A stretch of 64,000 nucleotides of DNA. Source: Thermithiobacillus plumbiphilus (GTDB taxonomy: Bacteria > Pseudomonadota > Gammaproteobacteria > Acidithiobacillales > Thermithiobacillaceae). Where the stretch lies: the NCBI RefSeq assembly GCF_038070005.1, contig NZ_JBBPCO010000009.1:86745-150744 (forward strand), given 5' to 3'. The notes under the pieces are model-generated. The model worked only from the letters and a program-made list of their open reading frames with translations. It did not search any database and was not told the origin of the DNA. Position numbers and translations under genes: made by a program. Positions 25,475-36,469 of this stretch are shown here, piece after piece (the first letter of the stretch is position 1; the number at the start of each line of letters is the position of its first letter).

Positions 25475-26836
25475 ATGAACGCACCGTTTGTAAGACAGGA
25501 ATCAACTTTAGCAGCGGATCTGAAGGCTCGCGGGGTCAAGTATGCCCTGGCCAGTTTCGTCGATATCCACGGTATCTCCAAGAGCAAGATCGTGCCCCTT
25601 GAGCATTTTGGGCAGATGCTCGAAGGCTCGGAACTGTTCACCGGGGCGGCGCTCGATGGCGTGCCGCAGGAGGTGAATGACGAAGAGGTGTCGGCCCGTC
25701 CGGATCCGGATTCGCTGGCCATTCTTCCCTGGAATCCTGAAGTCGCCTGGTTCGCCAGCGATCTGCATCTGGAGAACCAGCCTTTCGAGGCCTGCAGCCG
25801 CGGCATTCTCAAGCGCGTGCTGGCGCAGGCAGCCGATATGGGTTTTCAGTTCAACCTGGGGATCGAGACGGAATTCTTCATCTTCAAGGATACTGCAGAT
25901 GGCGGTTTTGCCCCGGTCAGTGCGCGCGACAACCTGGCCAAGCCCTGTTATGACGTTCGTGGTTTCCTGGACAATTACGGCTTGCTGGATGAAATCGTGC
26001 AGGCCATGAATGGACTGGGTTGGGATGTGTATTCCTTCGACCATGAGGACGCCAATGGTCAGTTCGAGACGGATTTTCAGTATGCCGATGCCCTGAGCAT
26101 GGCCGATCGGGTGACCTTTTTTCGTCTGATGGTAGGCGAGATGGCCCGGCGCCATGGCTATTTCGCGAGTTTCATGCCGAAACCCTTCGGTGATCGCACC
26201 GGTAGCGGCGCGCATTACAACATGTCACTGGCGGAACTCGGAAGCGGGAGGAATCTCTTTGCGGCCGATAAGGACCGCTATGGTAACAAGCTCTCCCGTC
26301 TGGGTTATCAGTTCACTGCCGGTGTTCTGCGCCATGCCCCGGCAATCTGTGCGGTGATCGCGCCAACGGTCAACAGTTACAAGCGCCTGGTGCGACGCGG
26401 CAATCAGTCCGGCTTTACCTGGGCACCGATCTTCGTGTCCTATGGCAACAACAATCGCACCAACATGCTGCGGATACCGCTGGCCGGTGGTCGTGTGGAA
26501 TGTCGGGCCGCTGATATCGCCGGCAATATCTATCTTGGTGCGGCAATGATTCTGGCTGCCGGCCTGGAAGGCATCCGGGAGGAGCTCGACCCCGGTGCGC
26601 CGCATGCCGAAAACATGTATCTGCACAGCGAAGCAGAGCTCGATACCATGGGTATCAGCGCGCTGCCGCGAACCCTGGGCGAGGCGGTCGATGCCTTCGA
26701 GCAGGACCCCCTGAGCGAGCAGGTGATGGGCCCCATTATGGCCCGCAGCTTTGCGCAGTACAAGCGCGAGGAGTGGGAGGAGTACCACAGGCATGTCTCC
26801 GATTGGGAGATCCGCCGTTATCTGAAATTGTTCTGA
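25475..26836 (+). CDS. Glutamine synthetase-like ligase (GlnT/GmaS type)
   Basis: A 453-residue protein of the glutamine synthetase superfamily. Family features: NLGIETEFFIF, DHEDANGQFETDF, the ATP/metal segment FMPKPFGDRTGSGAHYNMSL and the arginine motif NRTNMLRIP. It is closest in style to GlnT and gamma-glutamylmethylamide synthetase (GmaS), which join an amine to the glutamate side chain. The second His of the usual GxHxH metal motif is Asn (GAHYN). It is the last gene of the first guanidine-riboswitch operon. It may capture the released ammonia or a methylated amine, or act on guanidine itself. A GGAGG site precedes the start. Confidence 0.83.
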   Translation: MNAPFVRQESTLAADLKARGVKYALASFVDIHGISKSKIVPLEHFGQMLEGSELFTGAALDGVPQEVNDEEVSARPDPDSLAILPWNPEVAWFASDLHLENQPFEACSRGILKRVLAQAADMGFQFNLGIETEFFIFKDTADGGFAPVSARDNLAKPCYDVRGFLDNYGLLDEIVQAMNGLGWDVYSFDHEDANGQFETDFQYADALSMADRVTFFRLMVGEMARRHGYFASFMPKPFGDRTGSGAHYNMSLAELGSGRNLFAADKDRYGNKLSRLGYQFTAGVLRHAPAICAVIAPTVNSYKRLVRRGNQSGFTWAPIFVSYGNNNRTNMLRIPLAGGRVECRAADIAGNIYLGAAMILAAGLEGIREELDPGAPHAENMYLHSEAELDTMGISALPRTLGEAVDAFEQDPLSEQVMGPIMARSFAQYKREEWEEYHRHVSDWEIRRYLKLF

Positions 26837-26871
26837 GCACCAGAATGGGGCGAATGCGCCAAAACCGTGCA
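26836..26871. promoter_or_regulatory. Two tandem NtrC-like sites upstream of guanidine operon 2
   Basis: AGCACCAGAATGGGGCG (26836-26852) and TGCGCCAAAACCGTGCA (26855-26871) each resemble the NtrC palindrome with about three mismatches. They lie centred about 105 and 86 bases upstream of the predicted sigma-54 start, and the first overlaps the stop codon of the preceding gene. Confidence 0.6.
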
Positions 26872-26922
26872 TGGTTTCTGCATGAGAATGGCGCAAACCG
26901 GCTGAAATCTCGCCAGGCTGCC

Positions 26923-26938
26923 TGGCACGCGGATTGCT
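26923..26938 (+). promoter_or_regulatory. Sigma-54 promoter of guanidine operon 2
   Basis: TGGCACGCGGATTGCT is a perfect -24/-12 match (TGGCACG, N4, TTGCT). The predicted start is near 26949, some 30 bases before the riboswitch. Confidence 0.85.
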
Positions 26939-26978
26939 AAATCAATGCTGAGAGGTGCGCCAGTACGCATCATGTAGG

Positions 26979-27069
26979 ACAGCTAGGGTTCCGGCCTGGA
27001 GACAGGTGACTGGTCCGAGAGCGGTCCGGCCTCGATGGAGGCTCCACGGCGGGACAAAAGCCCGGGAGG
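26979..27069 (+). ncRNA. Guanidine-I (ykkC) riboswitch 2
   Basis: Conserved blocks CTAGGGTTCCGG, GGTCCGAGAG, CCACGGCGGGACAAAAG and CCCGGGAGG in order, with different stem sequences from copy 1 but the same core. It controls the carboxyguanidine deiminase/carboxylase operon. That gene content supports guanidine as the ligand. Confidence 0.95.
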
Positions 27070-27106
27070 TTGCGATAGAGGTTTATCGCGCCCTCTCGGG
27101 TTTTTT
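27061..27106 (+). terminator. Expression-platform terminator of riboswitch 2
   Basis: CCCGGGAGG pairs with CCTCTCGGG (one G-T) around an inner GCGATA/TATCGC hairpin, followed by TTTTTT at 27101-27106. The left arm is shared with the aptamer, so guanidine binding and termination exclude each other. It is a longer, two-part hairpin compared with copy 1. Confidence 0.88.
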
Positions 27107-27140
27107 GCGGGTTTACCCGCCACACGTCAAAGGAGCCTTT

Positions 27141-27884
27141 ATGCCAGAAGAATCCCTGATCCCATCGGAAAAGATCCTCTGGGAAGAACACCTGCCGGCC
27201 GGCGCGCACTGGTCCGGTATCCTCAAGCGCGGTACCAGCCTGCGCCTGACGGATACCCAGGGCGGGGCCAACTGCTCGGCGCTGTTTTATAACGCCGAAG
27301 AGAAGCTGGAACGCTACAACATGGCCGATACCCTCAAGGCCCAGCACACCGCGAAGCTGACCCGCGGGCACGTCTGCTACTCCGACATGGGCCGGGTGCT
27401 GTGCTCGATCACGGCCGACAGCCTGGGCTGGCACGACCCCATCGGTGGTGTCTCCAACGCCGAACTGGTACGCGCGCGCCATGGCGAGGCGCCGTACCAG
27501 ACCCACCACAACGCCATGCATCGCAATGGCTATGACAGCCTGCTCATCGAGGCCGGGAAGTGGGGGCTCGGGACGCGCGATCTGGTCGCCAACATCAATT
27601 TCTTCAGCAAGGTGACGGTGGACGAGGCGGGCAATCTCGCCTTCCAGCCGGGGCATTCGACGCCGGGCGACTACATCGACCTGCGCTTCGAGATGCATAC
27701 GCTGGTGCTGCTCGCCACTGCGCCGCATCCGCTCGATCCCAATCCCGAATATGCCCCCAGGCCTGTGCAACTCACGGCCTGGCGCTCCGGTCCGGCGCCC
27801 ATCGATGACATCTGTCGCAATGCCTGCCCTGAGAATCAGCGCGGCTTTTACAACACCGAAATCCTTTTCCGCCAGGAGGCTTGA
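27141..27884 (+). CDS. cgdA: Carboxyguanidine deiminase subunit (urea carboxylase-associated protein 1, DUF1989)
   Basis: A 247-residue protein of the DUF1989 family, described first as urea-carboxylase-associated protein and later as one half of the heteromeric carboxyguanidine deiminase that turns carboxyguanidine into allophanate and ammonia. Visible family blocks are [49 protein letters not shown] and NINFFSKV. It is the first gene behind riboswitch 2, with AAAGGAG before the ATG. Which of the two paralogues is A or B follows gene order only. Confidence 0.88.
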   Translation: MPEESLIPSEKILWEEHLPAGAHWSGILKRGTSLRLTDTQGGANCSALFYNAEEKLERYNMADTLKAQHTAKLTRGHVCYSDMGRVLCSITADSLGWHDPIGGVSNAELVRARHGEAPYQTHHNAMHRNGYDSLLIEAGKWGLGTRDLVANINFFSKVTVDEAGNLAFQPGHSTPGDYIDLRFEMHTLVLLATAPHPLDPNPEYAPRPVQLTAWRSGPAPIDDICRNACPENQRGFYNTEILFRQEA

Positions 27885-27886
27885 GC

Positions 27887-28537
27887 ATGGCCATCGTCGA
27901 AAGCAGGCTCGATCCCAAGGACGCCATTTACGACTTCACCCTGCCGGCGGGCGAGCCCTGGATGCATGAGATCCGCCAGGGACAAACCTTCCGGATTCTC
28001 GATCTCAAGGGCAATCAGGCGGTCGATACGCTGTTCTACAACGCCGCGGATTCCGCCGAGCGCTATAGTGCCCAGGACACCATCCGCGCGGCGGGCAACA
28101 TTTACCTGACTGCCGGCTCGCGCCTGATCTCCAGCCAGGGCCGGGAGCTGCTGCGCATCACAGCCGACACCTGCGGCCGGCACGACACCCTGGGCGGCGC
28201 CTGCGCGGCGGAAAGCAACTCGGTGCGCTATGCCCTGGACAAGCGCTCCATGCATAGCTGCCGAGACAGCTTCCTGCATGCGCTCGGGCATTGCGGTTGC
28301 GGCATGGGCAAGCGCGATCTCGTGAGCAACATCAATTTCTTCATGAACGTGCCGGTCACGCCCGAGGGTGGGCTGCGATTCGAGGACGGGATCTCCGCGC
28401 CGGGCAAGTACGTGGAAATGCAGGCCGCGATGGATGTGATCGTGCTGATCTCCAACTGCCCGCAACTCAACAATCCCTGCAATGCCTACGATCCGACGCC
28501 GGTGCGCCTGCTGATCTGGGACGCCCAGGCAGCCTGA
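27887..28537 (+). CDS. cgdB: Carboxyguanidine deiminase subunit (urea carboxylase-associated protein 2, DUF1989)
   Basis: A 216-residue DUF1989 paralogue of the preceding gene. The blocks [39 protein letters not shown] and [12 protein letters not shown] correspond one to one with those of the partner. The ATG at 27887 with CAGGAGG upstream is preferred over the TTG at 27881. It is the second subunit of the deiminase and starts three bases after the stop of the first. Confidence 0.88.
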   Translation: MAIVESRLDPKDAIYDFTLPAGEPWMHEIRQGQTFRILDLKGNQAVDTLFYNAADSAERYSAQDTIRAAGNIYLTAGSRLISSQGRELLRITADTCGRHDTLGGACAAESNSVRYALDKRSMHSCRDSFLHALGHCGCGMGKRDLVSNINFFMNVPVTPEGGLRFEDGISAPGKYVEMQAAMDVIVLISNCPQLNNPCNAYDPTPVRLLIWDAQAA

Positions 28538-28592
28538 GGCGCGGTACGGCTTACGAACAGGGCGGGACCACCCGCCCGGAGGATGTCCCTGC

Positions 28593-31500
28593 ATGTTCAA
28601 GAAAGTCCTGATTGCCAATCGTGGCGAGATTGCCTGTCGCATCATCCGCACGCTCAAGCGGCTCGGGATTGCCGCGGTGGCGGTGTACTCCGAGGCCGAC
28701 CGTCAGGCCCTGCATGTGGATCTTGCCGACGAGGCGTACTGCATCGGCACGGCGCCGGCGGCGGAGAGCTATCTCGACGGCGGGCGCATCCTGGCCCTGG
28801 CGCTCGAGACGGGCGCCGAGGCCATCCATCCGGGCTATGGCTTTTTGAGCGAGAATGCCGATTTTGCCGAGGCTTGTAATGCGGCCGGCGTGGCCTTCAT
28901 TGGCCCGCGCCCGGAACAGATGCGCGCCTTTGGCCTCAAGCACAGTGCCCGCGCCCTGGCCAAGGCCAATGCCGTGCCGCTGCTGCCGGGCAGCGGCTTG
29001 CTGGCGGATCTGACGATGGCGCAGGCGGAGGCGGCGCGCATCGGCTACCCGGTGATGCTCAAGAGCACGGCCGGCGGCGGGGGCATCGGCATGCGTCTCT
29101 GCGCTTCTCCCGAAGCCTTGGCAGAGGCCTATGGCGCGGTCGAGCAGCTCGCCCGCAACAATTTCAAGGACGCCGGACTGTTTCTCGAAAAGTACGTGCA
29201 GGCCGCGCGCCACATCGAGGTACAGATCTTCGGCGATGGGCGCGGAAAGGTGGTGCATCTGGGTGAGCGCGACTGTTCCGTGCAGCGGCGCAACCAGAAG
29301 GTGATCGAGGAGACCCCGGCGCCGGGGCTGACGGACGCCATCCGCGAGCAGCTCTACAGCACGGCCCGGCAACTTGGGCAGGCGGTGAACTACGAAAGCG
29401 CAGGCACGGTGGAGTTCGTCTACGACACCGCTTGTGGTGAATTCTACTTTCTGGAGGTCAACACCCGGCTGCAGGTCGAGCATGGCGTCACCGAGGCGGT
29501 CACCGGGGTGGATCTGGTGGAATGGATGCTCAAGGCGGCCTACGGCGAGCTCGATCTTAGCGGTTACCGCCATCAGCCCCAGGGGCATGCCATGCAGGTG
29601 CGCCTCTATGCCGAGGACCCCAACAAGGCCTTCCAGCCCGCCAGTGGCATTCTCAGCGAAGTGGCCTTTCCCGGGCATCTGCGCGTGGATACCTGGCTGC
29701 GGCGTGGCCAGGAGGTGCCACCCTATTACGATCCCCTGATCGCCAAGCTCATCAGCCATGGCCCTGATCGCGCGGCGGCGCTGGCGGCCATGCAGGAGGG
29801 GCTTGAGGCCACGCGGCTCTATGGCATCGAGACCAATCGCGATTACCTGCGCGCCATCCTCGATGACGTGGTGTTTCGGGAGGGCCGACAGACCACGCGT
29901 TATCTCGAAGGGCTGATTTACCGGCCGCGTACCCTGGACGTGCTCGAAGCCGGCGTGCAGACCAGCGTGCAGGACTATCCCGGGCGGCTCGGCTACTGGG
30001 GCGTGGGCGTGCCGCCCTCGGGGCCGATGGATGCGCTCGCCTTTCAGCTGGCCAACCGCCTGCTCGACAATCCGGAGGACGCCGCCGCGCTGGAACTGAC
30101 GGTCAGCGGGCCGACCCTGCGCTTCAACGGCGATACCGTGATCGCGCTCACTGGCGCGCCCATGCCGGCCACCCTGGACGGCGAGCCCCTGGCCTTCTGG
30201 CGCAGTCATGCGGTCAAGGCCGGCAGTGTGCTCAAACTTGGGGCCGTGCAGGGCGCGGGTTGCCGCAGCTATCTTGCGGTGGCGGGCGGCATCGATGTGC
30301 CTGATTATTTGGGCAGCAAGTCCACCTTCACGCTCGGACAGTTCGGCGGGCATGCCGGGCGCACCCTGCGCGTTGGCGATGTGCTGCATCTGCAGGATTC
30401 GCCCTTGCCTGAAGCCGGGCGCTGCCTGCCCGAAGCGCTACGGCCGCGTTACGAGAATCATTGGGAGATCGGGGTGCTCTATGGCCCCCACGGCGCGCCG
30501 GATTTCTTTACCGAAGGCGACATCGACACCTTCTTTGCCACGGACTGGGAGGTGCATTACAACTCCAGCCGCACCGGCGTGCGCCTGATCGGACCCAAAC
30601 CCGAATGGGCACGGCCCGACGGCGGCGAGGCCGGCCTGCATCCTTCCAACATTCACGACAATGCCTATGCCATCGGCGCGGTGGACTTCACCGGCGACAT
30701 GCCGGTCATCCTGGGGCCCGACGGCCCGAGCCTGGGTGGCTTTGTCTGTCCGGTCACCGTGGCCGGGGCTGAACTCTGGAAACTCGGTCAGTTGCGTCCG
30801 GGCGATCGGGTGCGCTTTCACCGGCTCACCCAGGCCGAAGCCGCGCGGTTGGCCTTCGTTCAAGAGACGCAGATCGCCGGTCTCGCCGAAGGGGCGGATG
30901 CGCCGGCATTCCCGGCCCTGCTGGATCTCCCCGCAGGCCCGGTCGTGCAGCACCTGCCGGCCGGTGAATGCCCGGTCGAGGTGGTCTATCGCCAGGCCGG
31001 CGACAGCTATCTGCTGGTCGAATACGGTCCCCCGGTGCTGGACCTGAACCTGCGCTTTCGCGCCCAGGCCCTGCTGCACTGGCTGGAAACCCAGCGGGTG
31101 CCGGGCGTCATCGATCTCACGCCGGGCATCCGCTCGCTGCAGGTGCATTTTGATCCTCGCGTGCTGGCCTTGCCGGCGCTGTTGAAGCTGCTGAATGAGG
31201 CCGAGCGCGATCTGCCGGCCATCGAGGACATGGCGGTGCCAACGCGCATCGTGCATCTGCCGCTGGCCTGGGACGACTCGCAGACGCGGCTGGCCATCGA
31301 GAAATACATGCAGTCGGTGCGCCGTGATGCGCCCTGGTGTCCGAGCAATCTCGAATTCATTCGCCGCATCAACGGGCTTGACAGTATCGAGGAGGTGCAG
31401 CGCATTGTCTTCGAGGCGAGCTATCTGGTGCTGGGGCTGGGAGACGTCTATCTCGGCGCGCCGGTCGCCACCCCACTCGATCCACGTCACCGGCTGGTCA

Positions 31501-32204
31501 CCACCAAGTACAACCCGGCACGTACCTGGACCCCGGAAAACGCGGTCGGTATCGGCGGCGCCTATCTCTGCATCTACGGCATGGAGGGGCCTGGCGGCTA
31601 CCAGTTCGTCGGGCGCACCCTGCCGGTCTGGAATCGCTACCGGGAGACGGCCGAATTCGATCCCGGCAAGCCCTGGTTGCTGCGCTTTTTCGATCAGATC
31701 CGCTTTTATCCGGTCAGCGAGGCGGAACTCTTGCGTCAGCGCGAGGATTTTCTCCTCGGCCGCTTTCATCTGCGCATCGAGGAGACCACCTTTTGTCTGC
31801 GCGACTACAACGCCTTTCTGGAGGCAGAGGCCGATGGCATCCAGGCTTTCAAGGCCAATCAACAGGCGGCCTTTGAGGCCGAGCGCGCCCGCTGGGCCGC
31901 GACCGGAGCCAATCTCTATGCCAGCGATACGCCCATGGAGTCTGCCCCGAGCGAGCTCACGGACCTGCCACCGGGCGCGCGTGCGGTGGCCGCCGGCGTG
32001 GCCGGCAGTGTCTGGAAGCTCGAAGTGGCCGAGGGCGATCAGGTGGAGGCTGGCCAGACCTTGCTGGTGATCGAGAGCATGAAGATGGAAATCAATGTGC
32101 CGGCGCCAGCGGCTGGCAGGGTCTGCCGGCTCTGCTGCCAGGCCGGGCATCCGGTATCAGCCGGGCAGGACCTGCTGGTCCTGCAAACCGAGGAGGAAGC
32201 ATGA
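28593..32204 (+). CDS. Guanidine carboxylase (urea carboxylase family, biotin-dependent)
   Basis: A 1203-residue biotin enzyme: biotin carboxylase (about 1-450, starting [20 protein letters not shown], with ATP-grasp [11 protein letters not shown]), carboxyltransferase of the KipA/KipI-like allophanate type (about 470-1080) and biotin carrier (about 1125-1200) with the biotinyl Lys1164 in ESMKME. The family carboxylates urea or guanidine at the expense of ATP. The riboswitch and the two deiminase genes argue for guanidine as the true substrate; urea is often a poorer one. The end overlaps the allophanate hydrolase start by four bases. Confidence 0.92.
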   Translation: MFKKVLIANRGEIACRIIRTLKRLGIAAVAVYSEADRQALHVDLADEAYCIGTAPAAESYLDGGRILALALETGAEAIHPGYGFLSENADFAEACNAAGVAFIGPRPEQMRAFGLKHSARALAKANAVPLLPGSGLLADLTMAQAEAARIGYPVMLKSTAGGGGIGMRLCASPEALAEAYGAVEQLARNNFKDAGLFLEKYVQAARHIEVQIFGDGRGKVVHLGERDCSVQRRNQKVIEETPAPGLTDAIREQLYSTARQLGQAVNYESAGTVEFVYDTACGEFYFLEVNTRLQVEHGVTEAVTGVDLVEWMLKAAYGELDLSGYRHQPQGHAMQVRLYAEDPNKAFQPASGILSEVAFPGHLRVDTWLRRGQEVPPYYDPLIAKLISHGPDRAAALAAMQEGLEATRLYGIETNRDYLRAILDDVVFREGRQTTRYLEGLIYRPRTLDVLEAGVQTSVQDYPGRLGYWGVGVPPSGPMDALAFQLANRLLDNPEDAAALELTVSGPTLRFNGDTVIALTGAPMPATLDGEPLAFWRSHAVKAGSVLKLGAVQGAGCRSYLAVAGGIDVPDYLGSKSTFTLGQFGGHAGRTLRVGDVLHLQDSPLPEAGRCLPEALRPRYENHWEIGVLYGPHGAPDFFTEGDIDTFFATDWEVHYNSSRTGVRLIGPKPEWARPDGGEAGLHPSNIHDNAYAIGAVDFTGDMPVILGPDGPSLGGFVCPVTVAGAELWKLGQLRPGDRVRFHRLTQAEAARLAFVQETQIAGLAEGADAPAFPALLDLPAGPVVQHLPAGECPVEVVYRQAGDSYLLVEYGPPVLDLNLRFRAQALLHWLETQRVPGVIDLTPGIRSLQVHFDPRVLALPALLKLLNEAERDLPAIEDMAVPTRIVHLPLAWDDSQTRLAIEKYMQSVRRDAPWCPSNLEFIRRINGLDSIEEVQRIVFEASYLVLGLGDVYLGAPVATPLDPRHRLVTTKYNPARTWTPENAVGIGGAYLCIYGMEGPGGYQFVGRTLPVWNRYRETAEFDPGKPWLLRFFDQIRFYPVSEAELLRQREDFLLGRFHLRIEETTFCLRDYNAFLEAEADGIQAFKANQQAAFEAERARWAATGANLYASDTPMESAPSELTDLPPGARAVAAGVAGSVWKLEVAEGDQVEAGQTLLVIESMKMEINVPAPAAGRVCRLCCQAGHPVSAGQDLLVLQTEEEA

Positions 32205-34018
32205 GCCTGTCCCTGAATATCGATACCTTGCGCCGCGCCTATCGCGCAGGCGGTCTGCGCCCCACGGAACTGATCGCCCAAGTGCTCGATGCCATCGCTG
32301 ATGATCCGCATCGCGCCTGGATCAGTATCTTCCCGCGCGAGCAGTTGATGGAGTACGCGGCCAGACTGGAGGCCCGCGACCCAGGCAACCTACCGCTCTA
32401 TGGCATTCCCTTCGCCATCAAGGACAATATCGGTCTGGCCGGCCTGCCCACCACCGCCGGCTGCCCGGACTACGCCTATCAGCCGGCTGAATCGGCCTTT
32501 GTGGTGCAACGCCTGATCGATGCCGGGGCCATACCCATCGGCAAGACCAATCTCGATCAGTTCGCCACCGGGCTGGTGGGCACGCGCTCGCCCTATGGCG
32601 CCTGTCGCAACGCCTTTGATCCCGACTACATCGCCGGCGGCTCGAGCAGTGGTTCGGCGGTGGCCGTGGCGCTGGGGCAGGTGAGTTTCGCGCTCGGCAC
32701 CGACACCGCAGGTTCGGGCCGGGTGCCGGCCGCCTTCAACAACATCGTCGGCCTCAAGCCCACGCGTGGACTGCTGAGCACGCGCGGCGTGGTGCCGGCC
32801 TGCCGTTCGCTCGACTGCGTGTCGATCTTTGCGCTGACCAGCCCGGATGCTGCCGAGGTGCTGCGTGTGGTAGCTGATTTCGATGCTGCCGATGCCTACG
32901 CCCGGCCCGCGCCCGCCGATGTGGTGGAACTGCCGGCGCGGATTCGCATCGGCGTGCCTCTGGCAAGTCAGCTCGACTTCTTCGGCAACCCGGATTACGC
33001 GGCGTTGTTCGAGCAGGCCCTGACCCAGGCGCGGATGCTCGATGCCGAACTGGTGCCGCTGGACATCACGCCCCTGCTGGAGGCCGCTCGTCTGCTCTAT
33101 GAAGGGCCCTGGTTGGCGGAACGCTACGCCGCCATCCGCGCCTTCATCGAAACGCAGCCCGAGAGCCTGCATCCGGTCACCCGTGCCGTGATCGAGCCGG
33201 CGCGCGAGCTGCGCAGCGTGGATGCTTTCGATGCCATGTACCGGCTGCAGGAACTCAGGCGCGCGAGCGAGGCGCTCTGGACACAAGTGGATTGCCTGTT
33301 GCTGCCCACGGCCGGCAGCATCTATCGCATTGCGGACATGGAAGCCGATCCCCTGCGCCTCAATAGCGCGCTTGGCCGCTACACCAACTTCATGAACCTG
33401 CTCGATCTCTGCGGCGTGGCCGTGCCGGCCGGCTTCACGCCTGCGGGCCTGCCCTTTGGCGTGACTTTCTGCGCCCCGGCCTGGCAGGACGCGGCCCTGC
33501 TCGATCTCGCCGGGCGCTTCCAGCAATTGGGCAAGCTGCCCCTGGGCGCCACCGGCCAGCCCTTGCCGGAGCCTGCGGCTTCGGTGCCATCGCGAGTATC
33601 CAGTTGGACCCGCGTCGCGGTCTGCGGCGCCCACATGGAAGGTCTGCCGCTCAACCACGAGCTGAGCAGCCGGGGCGGGCGGCTCATCAGCCGCACCCGC
33701 ACCGCGCCCTGCTATCGTCTCTACGCCCTGGCCGGCGGGCCGCCCCAGCGTCCCGGCTTGGTGCGCGATGATACCGGCGCGCATATCGCGCTGGAGGTCT
33801 GGGAGCTGCCGCTGACGCATTTCGGCAGCTTCGTCGCTGGCATTCCGGCGCCACTTGGCATCGGCACGCTCACGCTGGAAGACGGCAGCACTGTGCAGGG
33901 CTTCGTCTGCGAAGCCTATGCCCTGGGCGATGCCCGCGACATTACCGAATTCGGCGGCTGGCGGGACTGGCTGCAGAAACCATCAGCAAATCCGGGCGCG
34001 AAATTGGCCGATTCCTGA
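32201..34018 (+). CDS. atzF: Allophanate hydrolase
   Basis: A 605-residue enzyme of the amidase-signature family. The catalytic Lys74 lies in FAIKDNIG, the serine-rich loop [11 protein letters not shown] at about 146-156, and the nucleophile Ser172 in [11 protein letters not shown]. The C-terminal 140 residues form the extra domain of AtzF, which finishes breakdown of N-carboxycarbamate. The enzyme converts allophanate to two ammonia and two CO2. It starts by ATGA overlap with the carboxylase and its stop overlaps the ureD start. Confidence 0.93.
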   Translation: MSLSLNIDTLRRAYRAGGLRPTELIAQVLDAIADDPHRAWISIFPREQLMEYAARLEARDPGNLPLYGIPFAIKDNIGLAGLPTTAGCPDYAYQPAESAFVVQRLIDAGAIPIGKTNLDQFATGLVGTRSPYGACRNAFDPDYIAGGSSSGSAVAVALGQVSFALGTDTAGSGRVPAAFNNIVGLKPTRGLLSTRGVVPACRSLDCVSIFALTSPDAAEVLRVVADFDAADAYARPAPADVVELPARIRIGVPLASQLDFFGNPDYAALFEQALTQARMLDAELVPLDITPLLEAARLLYEGPWLAERYAAIRAFIETQPESLHPVTRAVIEPARELRSVDAFDAMYRLQELRRASEALWTQVDCLLLPTAGSIYRIADMEADPLRLNSALGRYTNFMNLLDLCGVAVPAGFTPAGLPFGVTFCAPAWQDAALLDLAGRFQQLGKLPLGATGQPLPEPAASVPSRVSSWTRVAVCGAHMEGLPLNHELSSRGGRLISRTRTAPCYRLYALAGGPPQRPGLVRDDTGAHIALEVWELPLTHFGSFVAGIPAPLGIGTLTLEDGSTVQGFVCEAYALGDARDITEFGGWRDWLQKPSANPGAKLADS

Positions 34019-34884
34019 TGGTCGGGAAGCCAGCAGTGCAGGGACAGGTTGAGCATCAAAGTCCCGGATGGCAGGCGCGGCTCGTGCTGCGTTTTGCCCA
34101 CACCGGTGACGCAACCGTCCTGCAGGAAAGTACCGGATATGGGCCATTGCGCATCCAGCGTCCCTTCCAGCCGGAAGGGAAGAGGGCCTGCCAGGTCGTG
34201 CTGCTGCACCCGCCGGGAGGCCTGGTGGGCGGAGATCGGCTGGAGATCGAAGTGGCCCTGGCGCCAGGCGCCCAGGTACTCCTGACCACGCCAGCGGCAA
34301 ACCGCTTCTACCGCAGCGCGGGTGCCGAAGCCATGCAGCAGGTGGAGCTGAATCTGGCCGAAAACGCCTGGCTGGAGTGGCTGCCCCAGGAAACCCTGGT
34401 CTATGACCAGGCTATCGGGCGGCAGACCCTGAAAGTCGAGCTCGCGCCGGGCGCTCATTTCATGGGTTGGGAAATCACGCGTTTCGGGCGCAGTGCTCAT
34501 GACGAGCGATTCACACGCGGGAGCTGGCATAACAGTTTTGAAATCTGGCAGGCGGGCCTGCCGCTCTGGCTGGATCGCCAGGTCCTGGAGGGCGGCAGTT
34601 CACTGCTCGCCAGCCCCTATGGGCTGGCTGGATTTCCGGTTTTGGGCAGTTTCGTCTTTGTCGGCGCCTCCCTGGAACGCGATTTGCTGGACGCCTTGCG
34701 CGAGCAGCCGCCTGCCCCCACCCAGGGCGAGTTTGGACTGAGCCGTCTGTCCCAGGGCTTGCTTTGCCGCTACAGGGGATGGTCGAGCGCCGAGGCACGC
34801 AGCCTGTTTACCCTTGTCTGGGACCAGTTGCGCCGGGCCTTTCTTGGCCGGCCGGCCTGCATCCCGAGAATCTGGCATACCTGA
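34018..34884 (+). CDS. ureD: Urease accessory protein UreD
   Basis: A 288-residue nickel-delivery chaperone of urease, recognised by YGPLRIQRPFQPEGKRAC, LLHPPGGLVGGDRLEI and TTPAANRFYRS blocks near the N-terminus. It forms the UreDFG complex on apo-urease. TGATG overlap with allophanate hydrolase makes it the fifth gene of the guanidine-riboswitch operon. The product ends RIWHT, within the family length. Confidence 0.93.
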   Translation: MVGKPAVQGQVEHQSPGWQARLVLRFAHTGDATVLQESTGYGPLRIQRPFQPEGKRACQVVLLHPPGGLVGGDRLEIEVALAPGAQVLLTTPAANRFYRSAGAEAMQQVELNLAENAWLEWLPQETLVYDQAIGRQTLKVELAPGAHFMGWEITRFGRSAHDERFTRGSWHNSFEIWQAGLPLWLDRQVLEGGSSLLASPYGLAGFPVLGSFVFVGASLERDLLDALREQPPAPTQGEFGLSRLSQGLLCRYRGWSSAEARSLFTLVWDQLRRAFLGRPACIPRIWHT

Positions 34885-34893
34885 GGAGAACCG

Positions 34894-35196
34894 ATGCAGC
34901 TTACACCACAGGAAAAGGACAAATTGCTGATCTTTACCGCCGCCCTGGTGGCGGAACGGCGCAAGGCGCGCGGGCTGAAGCTCAATTACCCGGAAGCCGT
35001 GGCCTACATCTCGGCGGGCATCCTGGAAGGCGCCCGCGATGGCAAGACCGTGAGCGAGCTGATGAGCTTCGGGGCAACATTGTTGCAGGCCGGGGAGGTA
35101 ATGGACGGTGTGAAGGAAATGATCACGGAAGTGCAGGTCGAAGCGACCTTTCCGGATGGTACTAAGCTGGTCACGGTGCATGATCCCATTCGCTAG
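34894..35196 (+). CDS. ureA: Urease gamma subunit
   Basis: A 100-residue protein matching UreA over its whole length: [39 protein letters not shown] and the C-terminal [14 protein letters not shown]. Start with GAGGAG upstream, nine bases after ureD. The genes for the beta and alpha subunits are 6 kb downstream beyond the porin and urt genes. Confidence 0.97.
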   Translation: MQLTPQEKDKLLIFTAALVAERRKARGLKLNYPEAVAYISAGILEGARDGKTVSELMSFGATLLQAGEVMDGVKEMITEVQVEATFPDGTKLVTVHDPIR

Positions 35197-35219
35197 GAAA
35201 TGGTGCAAGGAAACAGAAG

Positions 35220-35258
35220 TGCACCAGCCTTGAAGCAAAAGTGCACCAGCCTTGTGCG
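35220..35258. promoter_or_regulatory. Two NtrC-like sites before the urea porin
   Basis: A direct repeat of TGCACCAGCCTTG at 35220-35232 and 35242-35254. The second continues as TGCACCAGCCTTGTGCG, close to the NtrC palindrome; the first is a weaker half. They lie centred about 96 and 74 bases upstream of the predicted sigma-54 start. Confidence 0.6.
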
Positions 35259-35297
35259 AAAACATCAGATTTATGCAGGATTCAGAAGCGCAAAACA

Positions 35298-35313
35298 TGG
35301 CATGACCTTTGCA
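35298..35313 (+). promoter_or_regulatory. Sigma-54 promoter of the porin-urt-ure operon
   Basis: TGGCATGACCTTTGCA, a near-perfect -24/-12 promoter with exact spacing. The predicted start is near 35324, 35 bases before the porin ATG. Confidence 0.8.
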
Positions 35314-35358
35314 AAATGGCATCGGCAAACAAAAACATCACTAGCAAGAGGGGATGTC

Positions 35359-36447
35359 ATGGGTGGAATGGTAAAAGGGGTTTTGTCAGGAACTGTTCTA
35401 GCGATTTTGATGGCTGGAATTTCTGCGCCTGTGCAGGCCGGAGGCATACTGAAAATCGATGATGATCACTGGATCAGTGTTGGTGCCGGATTGCGCACCA
35501 ACTTTACTGTTGCCGAGGATGCCGCACCCAGTGGAGCGGATTATTCGAAGGACTTCGATGTCGACAGCGTGCGCTTGTACGTAAATGGAAAAATGCACAG
35601 GTACATAAAATTCACCTTTAATACGGAAAAGGCGGGTGAATTGTCGGATATTCGGCTTCTGGACGCAATCGCGCAATTTGAATTTTCGGATACCGCCAAC
35701 ATCTGGATGGGACGTTTCCTGCCACCGACTGATCGCGCCAATCTGGATGGTCCTTATTATCTTGGTACTTATGATTATCCATTCGTCAGTGCCTATCCCG
35801 CCATCCTCGCCGGGCGTGACAATGGCGCGGCATTCTGGGGACAGGTAGGCAAAGGGAAATTCAAGTATCAGGTTGGCGCATTCGAGGGTCGTAGGGAAGG
35901 GTCCAACCAGGGAGACAACCTGCTTTATTCCGGCCGGCTGGTGCTCAATCTCTGGGATCCTGAACCAGGCTATTACAACAGCAGCACCTATTTTGGCGCA
36001 GCCAACATTCTCGCATTCGGCGCCAGCATGACCTACCAGAAGGATGGCGCCGGTACCGAGGCCAACCCCGGAAATTTCAGGGGGCTTACCCTTGATGCGC
36101 TCATGGATCGCAAATTGCCGGGGGATGGCGTCGTCACGCTGGAGGGTGCCTATTATGACTATGACCTGGATGATGTCCCCGATCCATCACTCGTGCAGGG
36201 AGATGGCTATCTCGCTTATGCAGCATACATGTTTCCGCAAGCAATCGGCATCGGCAAATTTCAGCCACATGTGCGCTATCAAAAGCTGAATCCAGATTCC
36301 GGCACGGACCATGAACGCACGGACCTGGGCGTGAATTACGTTATCAGCGGCCATGATGCGCTGATCTCTGGCATCTATTCACGCGACAAATTCGCAGGTG
36401 AAGAGGCGGCCAATATCTTCAAGCTGGGCGTGCAACTGCAGTATTGA
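35359..36447 (+). CDS. Outer membrane porin, FmdC/urea-porin-like
   Basis: A 362-residue protein with a signal peptide (about 1-27, ending SAPVQA), beta-barrel alternation and a terminal aromatic residue (QLQY). Blocks such as FDVDSVRLYVNGKMHRYIKF and WMGRFLPPTDRANLDGPYY are of the phosphate-selective porin (OprO/P-like) superfamily. Similar porins precede amide and urea ABC transporters in methylotrophs (fmdC). It is the first gene after a nitrogen-type promoter and 22 bases before urtA, so it probably admits urea. The ATG at 35359 follows AAGAGGGG; upstream in-frame codons cross the promoter. Confidence 0.83.
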   Translation: MGGMVKGVLSGTVLAILMAGISAPVQAGGILKIDDDHWISVGAGLRTNFTVAEDAAPSGADYSKDFDVDSVRLYVNGKMHRYIKFTFNTEKAGELSDIRLLDAIAQFEFSDTANIWMGRFLPPTDRANLDGPYYLGTYDYPFVSAYPAILAGRDNGAAFWGQVGKGKFKYQVGAFEGRREGSNQGDNLLYSGRLVLNLWDPEPGYYNSSTYFGAANILAFGASMTYQKDGAGTEANPGNFRGLTLDALMDRKLPGDGVVTLEGAYYDYDLDDVPDPSLVQGDGYLAYAAYMFPQAIGIGKFQPHVRYQKLNPDSGTDHERTDLGVNYVISGHDALISGIYSRDKFAGEEAANIFKLGVQLQY

Positions 36448-36469
36448 AGCCATCGAAAAGGAGCTTTAC

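Noticed and set aside
28551..32150. Very long minus-strand frames (612 and 570 codons) opposite the carboxylase gene
   Set aside because: Typical GC-rich shadow frames; the plus strand encodes a complete biotin enzyme.
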